From Amphiura filiformis (Eukaryota > Echinodermata > Ophiuroidea > Amphilepidida > Amphiuridae): DNA of 64,000 nucleotides. The notes beneath the pieces were generated by a model. It saw only the letters and a list, made by a program, of their open reading frames with translations. It made no database searches and was not told the origin of the DNA. Position numbers and translations under genes: made by a program. The stretch lies in the NCBI RefSeq assembly GCF_039555335.1, contig NC_092644.1, positions 51,039,281 through 51,103,280 of the forward strand, given 5' to 3'. Shown here piece after piece: positions 1-12,200 of the stretch (within the stretch, counting starts at the first letter, position 1; each line of letters opens with the position of its first letter).

Positions 1-469
1 TTAATTTGATTCATTTTTCATGCTTTCTACATGTAGTTTAAGGTAGCTTTATCGGCTACGGTGTCATGCTCAGAACTCCTTGAAAATGATATAGGATGTG
101 TGTATTGATGAGAAAACCTTACTTGCCAAGTTTTAATTTTTTCCAAAAAAGCGTTTTTGATTTATGCAACTTTTTGTCATCTCAAAATCCCATTGAATTA
201 CTACAGGGAAGGGCTTTTGGTTTCTCAAAATAGCCACATTTTTTAAAACAAAGATTTTATTAAAGCTGATTTTTCTCTCCTTTATAGCAGTTGTATATAA
301 AAGTTTTAAGTTTCATTTTGCTGCCAATATATCACAGAATAATACAAACCAAGTTTATTTTCTAACTTAGTGTTACTTAAGTACCGGTATATATTTAAAA
401 GGAATGTTAGTACTTTTTATGATTTTTCTAGAAACACTAAATTACCTAAATTCTAGGATTTTTTTAGCC

Positions 470-725
470 AACAGGGAAGGGTGCTATGGTTACCAAACTT
501 TCAGGGATGGTAAATAAGATTAATATCTAAATTCTCTCGTCAGCTTTTTCCAATTAAGTGTTTCTATTTTAAGCTACAGTGTTTCTAACATTCCCTAAAA
601 TAAAAATGGATAAAATAATTTTTTCAAAAAGTAAACACTTTATCCACAAAAACTGACGAGAAAATTTAGGTATTACGCTTATTTACCATCCCTGAAAGTT
701 TGGTAACCATAGCTCCTTCCTAAGT
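470..725. mobile_element. Foldback (MITE-like) element
   Basis: Positions 483-518 and 678-713 are an apparently perfect 36-bp inverted repeat (starts gctatggttaccaaactttc). A second inner pair, tctcgtcag near 536 and ctgacgaga near 645, extends the pairing. A long hairpin of about 230 bp with no coding content fits a non-autonomous DNA transposon. The exact ends and target-site duplication are not clear. Confidence 0.7.
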
Positions 726-1644
726 GGGCACAAAAAATCAAAAACCGTCAAAATTAAGGGAATTTTCAAAAAATAAAGATATAAGAATTGTTACAATTCT
801 TATAGACTCTTAAAATAGGTGGGGAAAATACTTTTCTTAACTTTGTTATGTTAAAAAAAGATTTAAATGAATAGACCTGGTTGATCTGACACAGGAGCTA
901 TTTTTCTGCAAGGGTGTTGTATCCGAGGCAGCTACCTTAATAATCCGGTAGTAAAATGTTTTTCTTATACTTGAGTACCGTAGTTAATCTCATTCTGATG
1001 ATCTATTCTTATGGCAATTTTTTCCTTTAGACCACCCTTAGGCCCTACTATATAGCGACTAAATTATTATTACTAAAATTGCATTGAGGTGTACTTTTTT
1101 GCATCAAGGAAGCAAACTTAAAAAGAAAAGTTAAACAGTTGCCAAACACTTTGAAGGCAAGGTTAATGTATTGGAAGTTTTTGTCTCAAAAAACAATAAA
1201 AAAATTATCGGTAAAGCAAGAAACATACCTCATAAAATCAGCATCACTTCCGTCACATAAAGATGATCACATGAGTGGAAAGTGGCAAAGAATTTGTGAA
1301 ATGAGGAAATTTTTAAAAGAAAAATACATCACCTATTGAACACGCAAAATAAATTTGATGCGAAAGTTAAATTTGATAAATTTGTAATTTTAACCTTTTA
1401 ATAATTAGCTCAATGGTCTAAAAAAAAATCGCCATTCTTATCAAGCTTATCAATTCTGTCGGTCCGTGCCACGTCACTTCCGGTTGATGATGCGACTCAC
1501 GGTCGAGTGAAAACAAGTCCCTGATTCGATTTTTGTTGATGATTTCTGTCATTGGTGTTATGTAAATTTTGATCGCAAATAGTCAGTGGAATCAAACAAC
1601 CGTTACTAAGTCTTCAGAGTGGAAGAAACTTACTTGATTTACCG

Positions 1645-1965
1645 TTCATACATACACGCTATGTAACAGCGCGCGTGATTGGTCGAGAGCCGGGCATAAA
1701 CAGCGTTTATGCCCGGTATCCCGGATGTGCGATCACCGGGTAGGGAAAATGAAGGAAAATCATGTTTTTTAATAATGTTACTTGTAATTTTTTGTTATTA
1801 TTTTGATGAAATAGGAATCGGCCCCTCGGGCATAAACAACCGTTTAGTCATGAAAATATATGAATGAACCCCTAATTTATATACTGACAAACTTATATAC
1901 TGGCAAGCGGCCCCTCGGGCATAAACAACCGTTTAGTCATGAAAATATATGAATGAACCCCTAAT
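1645..1965. mobile_element. MITE-2 copy 1, nested inside MITE-1
   Basis: The block begins ttcatacatacacgct and matches 53338-53650 through its first two thirds, including the short hairpin around ccgggcataaac and gtttatgcccgg. It interrupts MITE-1 exactly where the copy at 52.5 kb reads straight through (gatttaccg then cttatatactg). It therefore inserted after MITE-1. Its 3' part has been rearranged into an 89-bp tandem repeat, and it lacks one arm of the large 3' hairpin seen in the other copy. Confidence 0.8.
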
Positions 1966-1982
1966 TTATATACTGACAAACT
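1819..1982. repeat. 89-bp direct tandem duplication
   Basis: The block starting cggcccctcgggcataaac at 1819 recurs at 1908 and runs through the MITE-2 end into the MITE-1 sequence ctgacaaactt. The duplication thus spans the MITE-2/MITE-1 junction and arose after the nesting. Confidence 0.8.
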
Positions 1983-3173
1983 TAAAATTAAATTCCATGG
2001 TCGAGTGTCGTTTTTTCCGAAATTGAATGTCACTCCAACAACATCGCTATGTAGCCTCCTTCACAGCCAGTTTCTGTTGTTCATAACAAACCGTGAGCCA
2101 CATGCAGTTTGGGCCCGAGACTAGAGAGATAGCCCGGCCATGCGGCCCCGGATGTTGGACCGACAGAATATCAGCTTATAAATCTTCCTTACCTGCTGAA
2201 AAACTGATCCTGAAGCTGAATCAGTCGCCATATTGATCACTTGAATCTACTGGATACCGAAAATATGCAACAGATCCACCTGATTTCAATGAAGTAAAAA
2301 AATGTACTAGTCACAGAGACAGTGCATCATTTTGCATTGCATTTGCAGATGCACTGCACTGCACTGATCTGAGTGATAGACACTTCTGTGTAGAAACCAA
2401 GGGCAAGAAGTTGCCCTGGTGTTTTACTTCCCGTTTGAAATTTAATAATTTCTTCAATATTGATTTACTGATTGAGTTGAAACTCCACGGCCCAACAGAT
2501 AAGAAACCAACAAATCCGGCTAATCCACTATGATCCTCGCATAACTACGGATAGGCGCAGAATATCCGCAACATTTTTTGACAAGTTTCGCGACACATAT
2601 CCCAGTGTTTCAACATTTACCGAGTAAATTTATATCACGTGATCGTAGTAGTGCGATATCGTCCAATTAGAACTCGCGTCATGAATAATTGGAGGTCCAC
2701 CCTGAACTTATATGAAATGATCTCTCATTGGCTTAAACTTTCATACCAGACATGTGTCAAAAAGTTGCTATTTCTGGACCAAATTAAATCGTTTAGAAAT
2801 CAGTGCAGCTACCAAAAGGAACTTGAAAGATTTTGTTGGTTTATCTATATTTATTTTGGCGAGTAACAGCGTCTTTTCGTCGTTCCATACACTGTAAATA
2901 AACATCATGTACGATGCTGTATGAACTTTGACACGATATGTATGTAAACAAACACCCAACATGTGTTCAAAAGTGCACATTGGGTGTAATCACCAGTACC
3001 AAGGCGGGTTATTGCAACATTATAAACACCCAATTTGTAGTATATTAGCACACACACCCGGAAGACGGTAGACACACACGTTACACACAGTGCTATTTTT
3101 AGCCTGAAACACTTCGGTCTGAAAAATGAATCACAACCAAGCATGCACAGACAAGCATGATTATTGAAGCGCT

Positions 3174-3181
3174 GTTTATAA
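3174..3181 (+). promoter_or_regulatory. Possible TATA-like box upstream of HMCES
   Basis: The string tttataaa lies about 85 bp before the HMCES start codon, with a pyrimidine-flanked CA (ctcatcag) about 25-30 bp further on. Spacing fits a core promoter, but this base composition gives such strings often by chance and no transcript start is known. Confidence 0.25.
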
Positions 3182-3263
3182 AACTGCTGTAGCTCACAAT
3201 ACTCTCATCAGACATAAGCAGACAGTCTTAGTGAGGTAACAGTACAGAAACCAAGCTACGAAA

Positions 3264-6200
3264 ATGTGTGGCAGGACAGCCTGGTACGTATAAATGACAT
3301 CATTTTCAATTTCATGATCATTTTGTTGACATGATTGATTTTTAAGCTTACTTTTTAAACAGCAAGTGTCACTCAGTTGTAGTAGCTACCCCTGGGGTAC
3401 TCAAGTTTGGTTTTGGTAGGGATGTGCCGCTGAGATTTTGGAAGTGGACCCATAAATATACCAATTTGTTAGTTCACCACGTAAACTTGTATGGCTCAAA
3501 ATTCGGACCGCTCGCCAAAGTTTACTGCTTTCTTTGTTTTGAAAGTTGTTGACGTTTTAACGATCCCCGATTCCCGGTCGATTATTTTAGCTGTGTCACG
3601 TCACATGCATGACGCTGGTGGGTACCAACCAAACTTCAGAAAAAAAAAACCTGATTGCCGATAACGATGTGATATGGGACTAACATAGGATTACACAGAG
3701 AGATATTTTGCCAAAATTTGACCATTTCTATTTAGCTTGGCCCTACTTTGTCTGCGTTATATGAAAAAGGACAGTCTTAAGTAAGTAAATGTACAACGCT
3801 TTTGATGTTTTGGGAGACTGGGAGGGATCAGAACAAAAAAATGATGGAGCCTATTCTTGACTGTGTAATATTCCTTCAACCAGTTGCCGTGCAGTAACAG
3901 TCTTATCCGATGGACAGATAGTATCAGTTTGTGAATGAGGACATCGTATAAGTTCCTTGTACTACCAATTTGTCAAGAAATTTGGACCCATTGATATACC
4001 GGTACCAAAAATCAAAATTTTTGGCCGAATTTAACCAAAATTGTCTTACTCTTTATAGTTTTTACAAATTTTCCCAAAATTTTGAGAAAATTTTGGCTAT
4101 ATTAAGGAAAAATTGGGCTGTTTTACAAAAAAATTGAGACAATTTTGAAAAAAAGGACCCATTAATATACCAAAATAGGCTTTGAAAAAGGGGTCATTGA
4201 TATACCAGAAGGCCGAAAATGCTACCCATGTTTGCGGCATGTCCCCGTATGGTCATTTGTACTGAGTACCCCCCCCTTCCCGGTAACTACAAATTTGAAC
4301 GTTTGAGGACTTGTTCTCAAGTGGTAGAAGGTGCCATAGGGTGTTCAGTGTTAATTATTTTCATTATAAATGTCGCAAAATATTAATATTGACAATAATT
4401 TACAACCTGTTTGACCTCTCCATGTCCCGGGCTCCATGTATTCATACATTGCTCACCTGTGGCCTGTGTTTTCATATCATATTTTGTGGTGAAAAATGAA
4501 TAAGTATTTATGTGTAATTTGCAATCATTTTTGGAGCAACGATTTCTTCTAACTAACGGCTAAGTGTGTATGTGAATGCACATTAAGGGGGTACTACAAC
4601 CCCTGCCAATTTTGTGCCTATTTTTGCATTTTTCACAAAAATTATATCACATTGGTGACAGGTAAGATATGTATTATAGGGGCAAGGACTACAACTACTG
4701 CACTGAAAATTCAGCAACTCAAAAGCAAGTAATTATTGATCAAATATTGGTTTTCCCTCATTTTTGATTGTAACTCCACAACTGTTGTCTGTGCTGAAAT
4801 AAAATTTCCAGTGCAGTAGTTGTAGTCCTTGCCCCTACAATATATACATATCTTGTCCCCAATGCGCTATAATTTTTGAGAAAAATGCAAAAATAGACAC
4901 AAAATTGGGCAGGGGTGTAGTACCCCTTAAACACATACAAACACAAACACAGCACCTGTTGGAACTCCCGGTCGGAGCCGGGAGTTTCAATTATTGGAAC
5001 TGAGTGTCACTGCACTCACCATGCTCACTGCCATGTGCAGTGCAGTCCCAGTGCTTTAGTACAGGGAACCTATACCTTGGTTCCTTTTGTTTTTAATCTA
5101 CCAATAGCTGTCACCATCAATATAATTATAAACATGACTAACAAAACATCAGATTATGGAAATATATATCATTCACTACTTGACTTGCTATGCACCCGCG
5201 TCAAAGAAAAACGTCTAAAAGGGTATGTTTTTCACCACACAGCGTCGTCGACGTCTTTTTGATAAAGGGGTACTTTTTCAGAAGGCATCGCCATTTAGGG
5301 GTCCTTTTTCAGCCAAATCCTTAGACGTTTAGGGTTGGTAATATTATTGTCTCAAGACATCAGGAAAACACAACACCAAAGCATTGATTAGACTCCGCAT
5401 TGCCCTCATGATCATGATGACCATTTATTAAGCTATTTATGACCATTCAACAATTTATATTCATTTCAACAATTTTATATTCATATATACATAAATATAA
5501 TTGAGATAAATAATGATAGATTTCATAGCACTTTCATAGCAATTAAGACATAATATAAATTTTTTGGTCCAGCATGATCGGAGGAGCAAATGCAAGTGGC
5601 TTACTAAGAAAGGTATGAACACAACAAAGGAAATGGAATTAAAGCAGAGACCTGATTGGCTGCACCCCACTAAAGTGCCATCTGAATGGCCAGGAATCTG
5701 GGATTGTTGCTATAACAACACAACAACTCCTACATCATTCCAATACCATGACCCAAATCAATAGCACAAACTTTCAAGAGGACTTGATATGGCTCAAGTG
5801 GAAATGATAGGATAATTGTCCAGACTTGGCTGCACATGAACGTCCAGCTCCGCTGATGCTGTGACACTTAGGGTATAAATATAGCCTAGATATTTCTCAG
5901 TTGATGCCATTTAGGGTAGGATTTTGCATGTGTTTCGCCATTAAGGGGTGCAGTTTGGTTAGGCAAAAAAAAAAAGTTGTTTGTTTGTCCTCCACCGCCC
6001 TCCTCTGATTAAGGCCTGACCAATATTTTTTTTTCATTTTTTTTTTTTTTTAAATAAGTAAAATTCAAGACTCAGTACACCGGTCGATCTTACCGTTCCG
6101 ATGTTGATTAAGATACTTCTTGCATCGATCCCGAGATGCGGAAAAACCAATAGTCATTTTGTCCCGCATAAATGAATAAATAACAAAAAACCCCCGATCC

Positions 6201-9200
6201 CCCGGTGGACTCACCCAAAAGGTGACGTCACACCATATGATCGTCCCTTATCCTCCTTGGTCTCCGACTGACACAGACGTGCCTATCGATTGTTCATAGC
6301 ACTGTGTATCAATTTCTCGACCAAGGCGAGATATACGGTTGTAGTTTCACACCTTAGGTAAAACCAAACCGGTATTGTTCGGCTGAGGATAGTTTTGACG
6401 GCATTTTCTGGCGAAAAAGTGACAAAAAACGATCCAAAACTTAGCTACATATCGTGCCTCCGTTTGTATACGGGACACACGAGCAATTCAAAATGGCCGC
6501 TCGTTGACGCCATTCATTTTGTTTCCACGTAAAACAACCATTGCAGCCTGTAAGTTACAATAGATGTTTGTACATACACATTGTATTTCATGTACGGTAG
6601 GTTATTGTTGCTATGTTAGGGTGATTACTCTATCGTTATGTCTTCATTACCGTCCAATAAAGACGAGTTAATCAGATATTCATACGGTGGGGATTGGTAG
6701 GGACCGTCTGACATTTTAGTAATAAAGTTAGCCAGTCCTTACTTTACCACTAACGTTAGCGACCAGCCTCCGTGCTCAGGTTTGCTTACTGGGCTTGAGT
6801 CGCGTGTTGGGGGGGGTAGTGCCCCCTCCCTTTTCTCCTCGCTTCGCCTCGGCCCTGTCGGGCTTGCCCTTCCCTGGTGACGGAGCGGGACCCACACCCG
6901 CTCTGTTTCACCCACAGGAGTGCTCACGATCTTCTAGATGTCTTTCTTTTGCTTAGGACTCTCCGAGTTCCAGCTTGACGATTGGGATAGGCTCCGCCAT
7001 CGCCATAAGACGAAGAAGAAATCTACCAAGGGCACTGGTAAGGTCGACACGGTGGATTCTGCTGTGACAGCCCCTATGGGTCATGGCAGGTCTGCTTAAG
7101 GGGCTCCGGTCCCCGGACAAGCAGGCGGTTCCTTCGGGACTGCTAAGCTGGCGTCCAAAGGCTCAGCAGCCAGCGAAAGCACTGACTATACGCCGGAGCA
7201 AAGTAGCAGGCAGCAGAGCGGTAACCACCAGCGAAAACCCTAGCGGGTTTTGCAGCAGGAGGATACCAGTCGATACGGTAGATTCTGCTGTGACAGCCCC
7301 TATGGGTCATGGCAGGTCTGCTTAAGGGGGCTCCGGTCCCCGGACAAGCAGGCGGTTCCTTCGGGGACTGCTAGCGCGTCCAAAGGCTCAGCAGCCAGCG
7401 AAAGCACTGACTATACGTCGGAGCAAAGTAGCAGGCAGCAGAGCGGTAACCACCAGCGAAAACCCTAGCGGGTTTTGTAGCAGGAGGATACCAGTCCTCT
7501 AGCGAAAATCCTCACAGGTTTTTAGCAGGAGGACACCCGCCTGTTGCAGGCATATCTACGGGCTCAAACAGCCACAGTAGTAGCCAGCGACGGGCAGCAT
7601 GCAAGGGTAGCACGGGCTTGCCTGGGTTGAACACTAGCATGCATGGGTTAAGCAGAGACGATACCGCGGCTAACGCTGTGGGTGTAGTCTTAGCAGAACC
7701 AACTGGGGTTGTCACACGGCAGCGTTCCATGGCGGGACCGCCGAGTGATACCCTGGGCCCTAGAATAGCTGCTGGCTGTCCACAGGGACTGGCTGGCGAT
7801 TATTCAGGGGTTGGGCTGCAGTCGCCACGGGACAGCGACCCAGGTGCATTCGGTGGCAGCTACAAAGACGAGCCACGGCTTGACTTCAGTGGTAGCCGCT
7901 ATGCACCCGCCCATAGCTGCCGTGAGTGGTCCGCCACACACAGCGACCTTGGGCGAAGCTCTAGAGGGTACAGTAAGTAGCTTGAACAGCCTAGCTGATC
8001 AACAACCCACTTATGTCCTCGAGAGCCAGCGGAGCGTGGGTGATCCATTACCGTCAATGGGTCAATTACCCTCTCTTGATCGATCACTGTCAAATCAACA
8101 GGGCATAGCTCCATTGATTGACGCTGCCTATTCAGGTGGCGAGGTGATTGATCGGGGTATGCACGCCAGCTACCCGTGGTACTAGGCAAGCTCCCTCTAG
8201 CCAAGGGACAGGCGGTATAGCGGGGTACCTATACACACGGCTTGATCCCCTTGCGGGGAACGCAGTGAGGCATGGGTACAGTGGTACACAGCCGGAGCCC
8301 TCACGGGCACCTACCCTGCACCCACGCACACACCGGTACACCACCGTGAACCCCCACTGCTACCCCTGCTAGTACCGCGCCGGTACCACGCCAGCACACA
8401 GCTGGAGGCCCCGAACAGGGAACGCAGTGTGGCGAGGGTACAGCGGTCCACCGTTGGGACCCCTCGCGGGTACCCACGCTGATACCGCACCGGTACCGCA
8501 GCACCGCTTTAGTCGCCACAGTCTCTGTGGCAACAAGGGGAGGCGGTGCTGGTACTGCAGTACCATGGGGTTACCCTGGTGGCGGATCCTTTCAGGGTCA
8601 GCTGCCGGCTGGGTATGCCCGTGGTACCCGCCGCAGGGTGTTTCTTCCACGGCCCAGCACCGTGGCAAGTGTCGCCTAGCGATGGCCACGCAGTACCAAC
8701 ATCAGCTGTTGACCAGGCCAGCCGGCATGGGGCTAACCCAGATCTTGATCAGGGTAGGCCCCGTGCTGCTAGCGCTAGGACGACGGCTGCGAGAGCATGC
8801 GGACCCAGTGGTGCCATGGCGGATACCTCAGGGTCTTGCAGGAGTACTCCCTCTTCTGCTGGCAGGTAGTCGGCGAGCCACACAGTGGTTATGCCTTCTT
8901 ACCCGCTTTCAGATGCCCGTCCTCAGTTACCGTCATCATCGGAGATGATACGGATACTGTGGGCGAGGGAAAGGAGTCGGAAGCTGAGTCCGGTAGTGAC
9001 ATCACTACAATCTCCTTCCCCCGCTGCCCCGCGAGGGGAGCAACAGCACTGATCTTCCTCCGGACACCCCCTAAGGGGGAGTCCATGGAGGAGGACCAGG
9101 GATCCTTTCAGTAGGATGCTCAGCTGCTGCTTCCTCACAGGGGACGCCTGCACTCTCATTCCCGGCAAACCTCACGGGTAGATATCGTGGGGCTGTCGAG

Positions 9201-12200
9201 CTCAGTAGAGCTATGACGCCGCTGCTTGCACGCGCTTCCTCTGCGTGTAACGCGGAGGACCACGGGACCTACCTGAGGGGATCCGAGAGGGACCCAGATG
9301 TCGCCAAGCGTATCACGCCAGACAACATCTGAGCTCTTCCGCGAGGTGAGCCTATTAGCGGTGCTAACAGCTAGCCTCAACGAGAGCTCCATGGGCCTAG
9401 CCCATAGGGTGTCCACTCAGCGCTGGGAGGGGCCTGCCACTCCAATCGCTCAACGCGATGGAAAGGCAGGGTCCTTTTCTCTTTGGATGCTTCTGCGCCA
9501 CGGTGGAGGACCGTGCAAAGAAGCTACCAACGGGAGCACTCTGAAGAGGTCGGAAACTGCCCTTACCATGGGTAGGAGCTCCGACTTCAGCAGGCCGTGC
9601 ACCACCAACAGTACCCGAGCCCACTACCTCTGCAGCACCCATTTCTGGGAGGCGCAAGGGTAGCACAGGAACAGCTGGCAAGCCCCGAAGAAGAGCAAGC
9701 GCTCTTCCAAGGGAAGCTAGGCAGAGCATTCCTGGGGGGCTCAGCGGTTTTTCCACAGGGGGATCTCCCAGTGGACGACCGCTTATGGCTTTCACCCAGA
9801 GGTGGGAAACCATCTCTTTGAGCGCCTGGGTATGGTCAGTGGTGAGGGGGTTACAGACTGGCAACCCAGTCTCCCCACATTGCCTGCACATTTCAGAGGT
9901 CCACAGTAGTGCCGCCAGACGGCCCCCAGCGCCGGGCACTACTGACAGGGATCACACAGCTTCTCACAAGCGGGCGATTGTCCCGGTCCACCCCCTTCTA
10001 CGGGTGATCTTGGAGCCATTGGCTCCAAGGAAGACCGGCGACGGGAGCCCCATCCGGAACCGCAGGCTGTTGAACACGTTCTTCAGGCCCAAGAGGTTCA
10101 GAATGGGGACTCTCGCCTCGGTGCTAGCCTGCCCCATCAGGGGCATGGGAACAGCATCGCTAGATCTCTCGGACGCCTATCTGCATATGCCAATCGCCTC
10201 TCAAGATCGGAGGCATCTGCGCTTCTAGGTACAGGATCAAAATTACCAGTTTTGATACCGCCATCCGCCTGTCCATCTCTCCCAGGGTGTTTAACACTCT
10301 TGGTCAGAGCGGTGGCAGCGTACCTGAAGCACAGGGGTGTCAACATCAGTTGCTACCTGGACGTTTGGCTCATATACGGACGCACTCCACTGAAGACTAC
10401 GGGTCTCATGGGGTTGATAGTCCGTAGGGTGCGGGACCCTGGATTTTTTGATCAGCTCAAAAAGTCCAGCGTGGTCCCGACGCAGACACCACTATTTGTA
10501 GGGGCCCAGATCACCCTCACGGAGGGGTTCGCGGTGCTCTCACCCGAGCGGGTGGACGAACATGGTGCGGTGTGCCTGACTCTTGGCCGAGTCTCGGCAA
10601 AACCCGCTGTGGCATGGATGAAGGTGGTAGGCCTAATGGCCAGTATGGTAGACCTCGTACTGTACTGCCGCTTTCTACGTTAGGCTTACCCAACTACACC
10701 TTCTAGCCTGCTTGCAGGCCCAGTCGTCACCAATATCCCTCGCGGTTCCGTTGTCGGAGATCGCGCGAGAGAACTCTGGTGGTGGACCCATCAGCCCAAT
10801 TTGACCCAGGGTGTCAGGTTTCCTGCACCCCGGTATGTCACGTAGTGACGCACCATAGCGCCAAAACGGGGCTGGGGGTCCACATCCACGGAGACTCCGC
10901 CTCGGGCCTATGGGGCCATAGAGACAGAGTTTCACATCAACCTCCCTCGCTTACGAGGAGGTGATCGTGGAATCACATACCGTTGTCCTGACAGATAACA
11001 CAACCGTGGTAGCCTACCCCAACAGACAAGGGGACTCCGGGCCACCACGATTGAGCCTGCATGCACGACACCTGATAGGGTGGTGCAAGTTCAGGCAGAT
11101 TACGATGAGAGCGATACACATCGCTGGCGTGCCACCAGCATCCTCGCGCACAATCTGTCACGAGGAAGGGTGTCGGGACCAGCAGAATGGTCCCTTGCTC
11201 GCAGGTCGCTCAGACGATCTTCAAGGGGATGTACCACCCTCGAAAGATCTGTTCGCATCTCATCGCAATCATCCACTGCCGTGTACTGCTCAAGGGTCGC
11301 GGACCCCAAGCATTCACCGTGGACGCTCTGTCCATAGACTGGGGAGGGATGACAGCTTATGCAGTCCCTCCGATCTCACTACTCATTAGGGTGGTGGCCA
11401 AGATCGGGTGGGAAGACTGAATTGTCATTCTGCTAGCGGCAAGGCCGCTGGCACTCCCCGAGGTACCAGATCTACTCCGGATGCCCGGAGCGGAGGTACC
11501 CAGTCTATCACTAGAGCACCTGCAGTTAGCTGCATGGCCCTTACCAGGGAACACGCAGCGGAGGGATACTTTTCATCAGAAGCTGTTTTTCTCATCGCCG
11601 GGCTAGACGGAAGTCTACCCTCCGCACGTATAGCCAGAGTCTGGCTCCATACTACGCTTGGTGCAATGAGACAAATAGCTCTCCGCTAGAGCCTCTGTGC
11701 TGCTAGTTCCGGAGTTTCTGACAGAAAAGTTCCAAGCAAGACTTCAGCGGGCCACTGGGGCCAGCTATAAGTCAGCTGTCCTCTCCATTCACCGAGGTTG
11801 TTTCGAGACGGGTCGACTATCATAGCCGATGGTTACCTTATTAGTCTACGCCTCGACGGTATGTTCAACGAGTGTCTACCAAAAAGGAAAGTGATCCTCA
11901 GGGATCCCAACACAGTCTTAGATTACTTTAAGGGTCACCCTTTGACCTTCCGCCAAAAGCGACGCTTAAATACGTAACTCTCAAGATGGCTTTCCGGTTT
12001 GGCGTTGGCTTCGGACGGCGGTGCTGAGTTGCACACGGTCTCGAGGTTAGCTTCCGTGTTCACAAACACTGGAGCGACACTGTTTCGGGCGCTCTGTTCT
12101 CGTGACTACGAACGGGCGCGGTGCATACCGACATTCGCCCCAGTCCAATCCACAGGGTTGGGCAAAGTACGGCTGAAGCCAAAGATAGGCTGGGGTGTCC

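Larger units (their letters stand above)
1454..2168. mobile_element. TIR element (MITE-1), copy 1, interrupted by MITE-2
   Basis: The ends are inverted: ttctgtcggtcc at 1454 and gaccgacagaa ending at 2168, with TA directly after the right end. The same element lies uninterrupted at 52350-52717 (about 368 bp). Comparing them shows that copy 1 carries an extra block at about 1645-1965 that belongs to another repeat family. No coding capacity, so non-autonomous. Confidence 0.85.
1..3263. other. Left flank, no gene recognised
   Basis: AT-rich sequence upstream of HMCES. Apart from one foldback element near 470-725 and the nested MITE pair at 1454-2168, listed separately, I see no exon-like or RNA-gene-like signal. 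Short open frames here (for example 1139-1339 and 2639-2866) have no recognisable motif and no good splice context. A short run of the motif gcactgcact lies near 2345-2365. Confidence 0.6.

Noticed and set aside
5564-5764. 66-codon frame in HMCES intron 1 (RPDWLHPTKVPSEWPGIWD)
   Set aside because: Its composition looks protein-like, but I recognise no family, see no splice sites in phase, and it lies among repeats.
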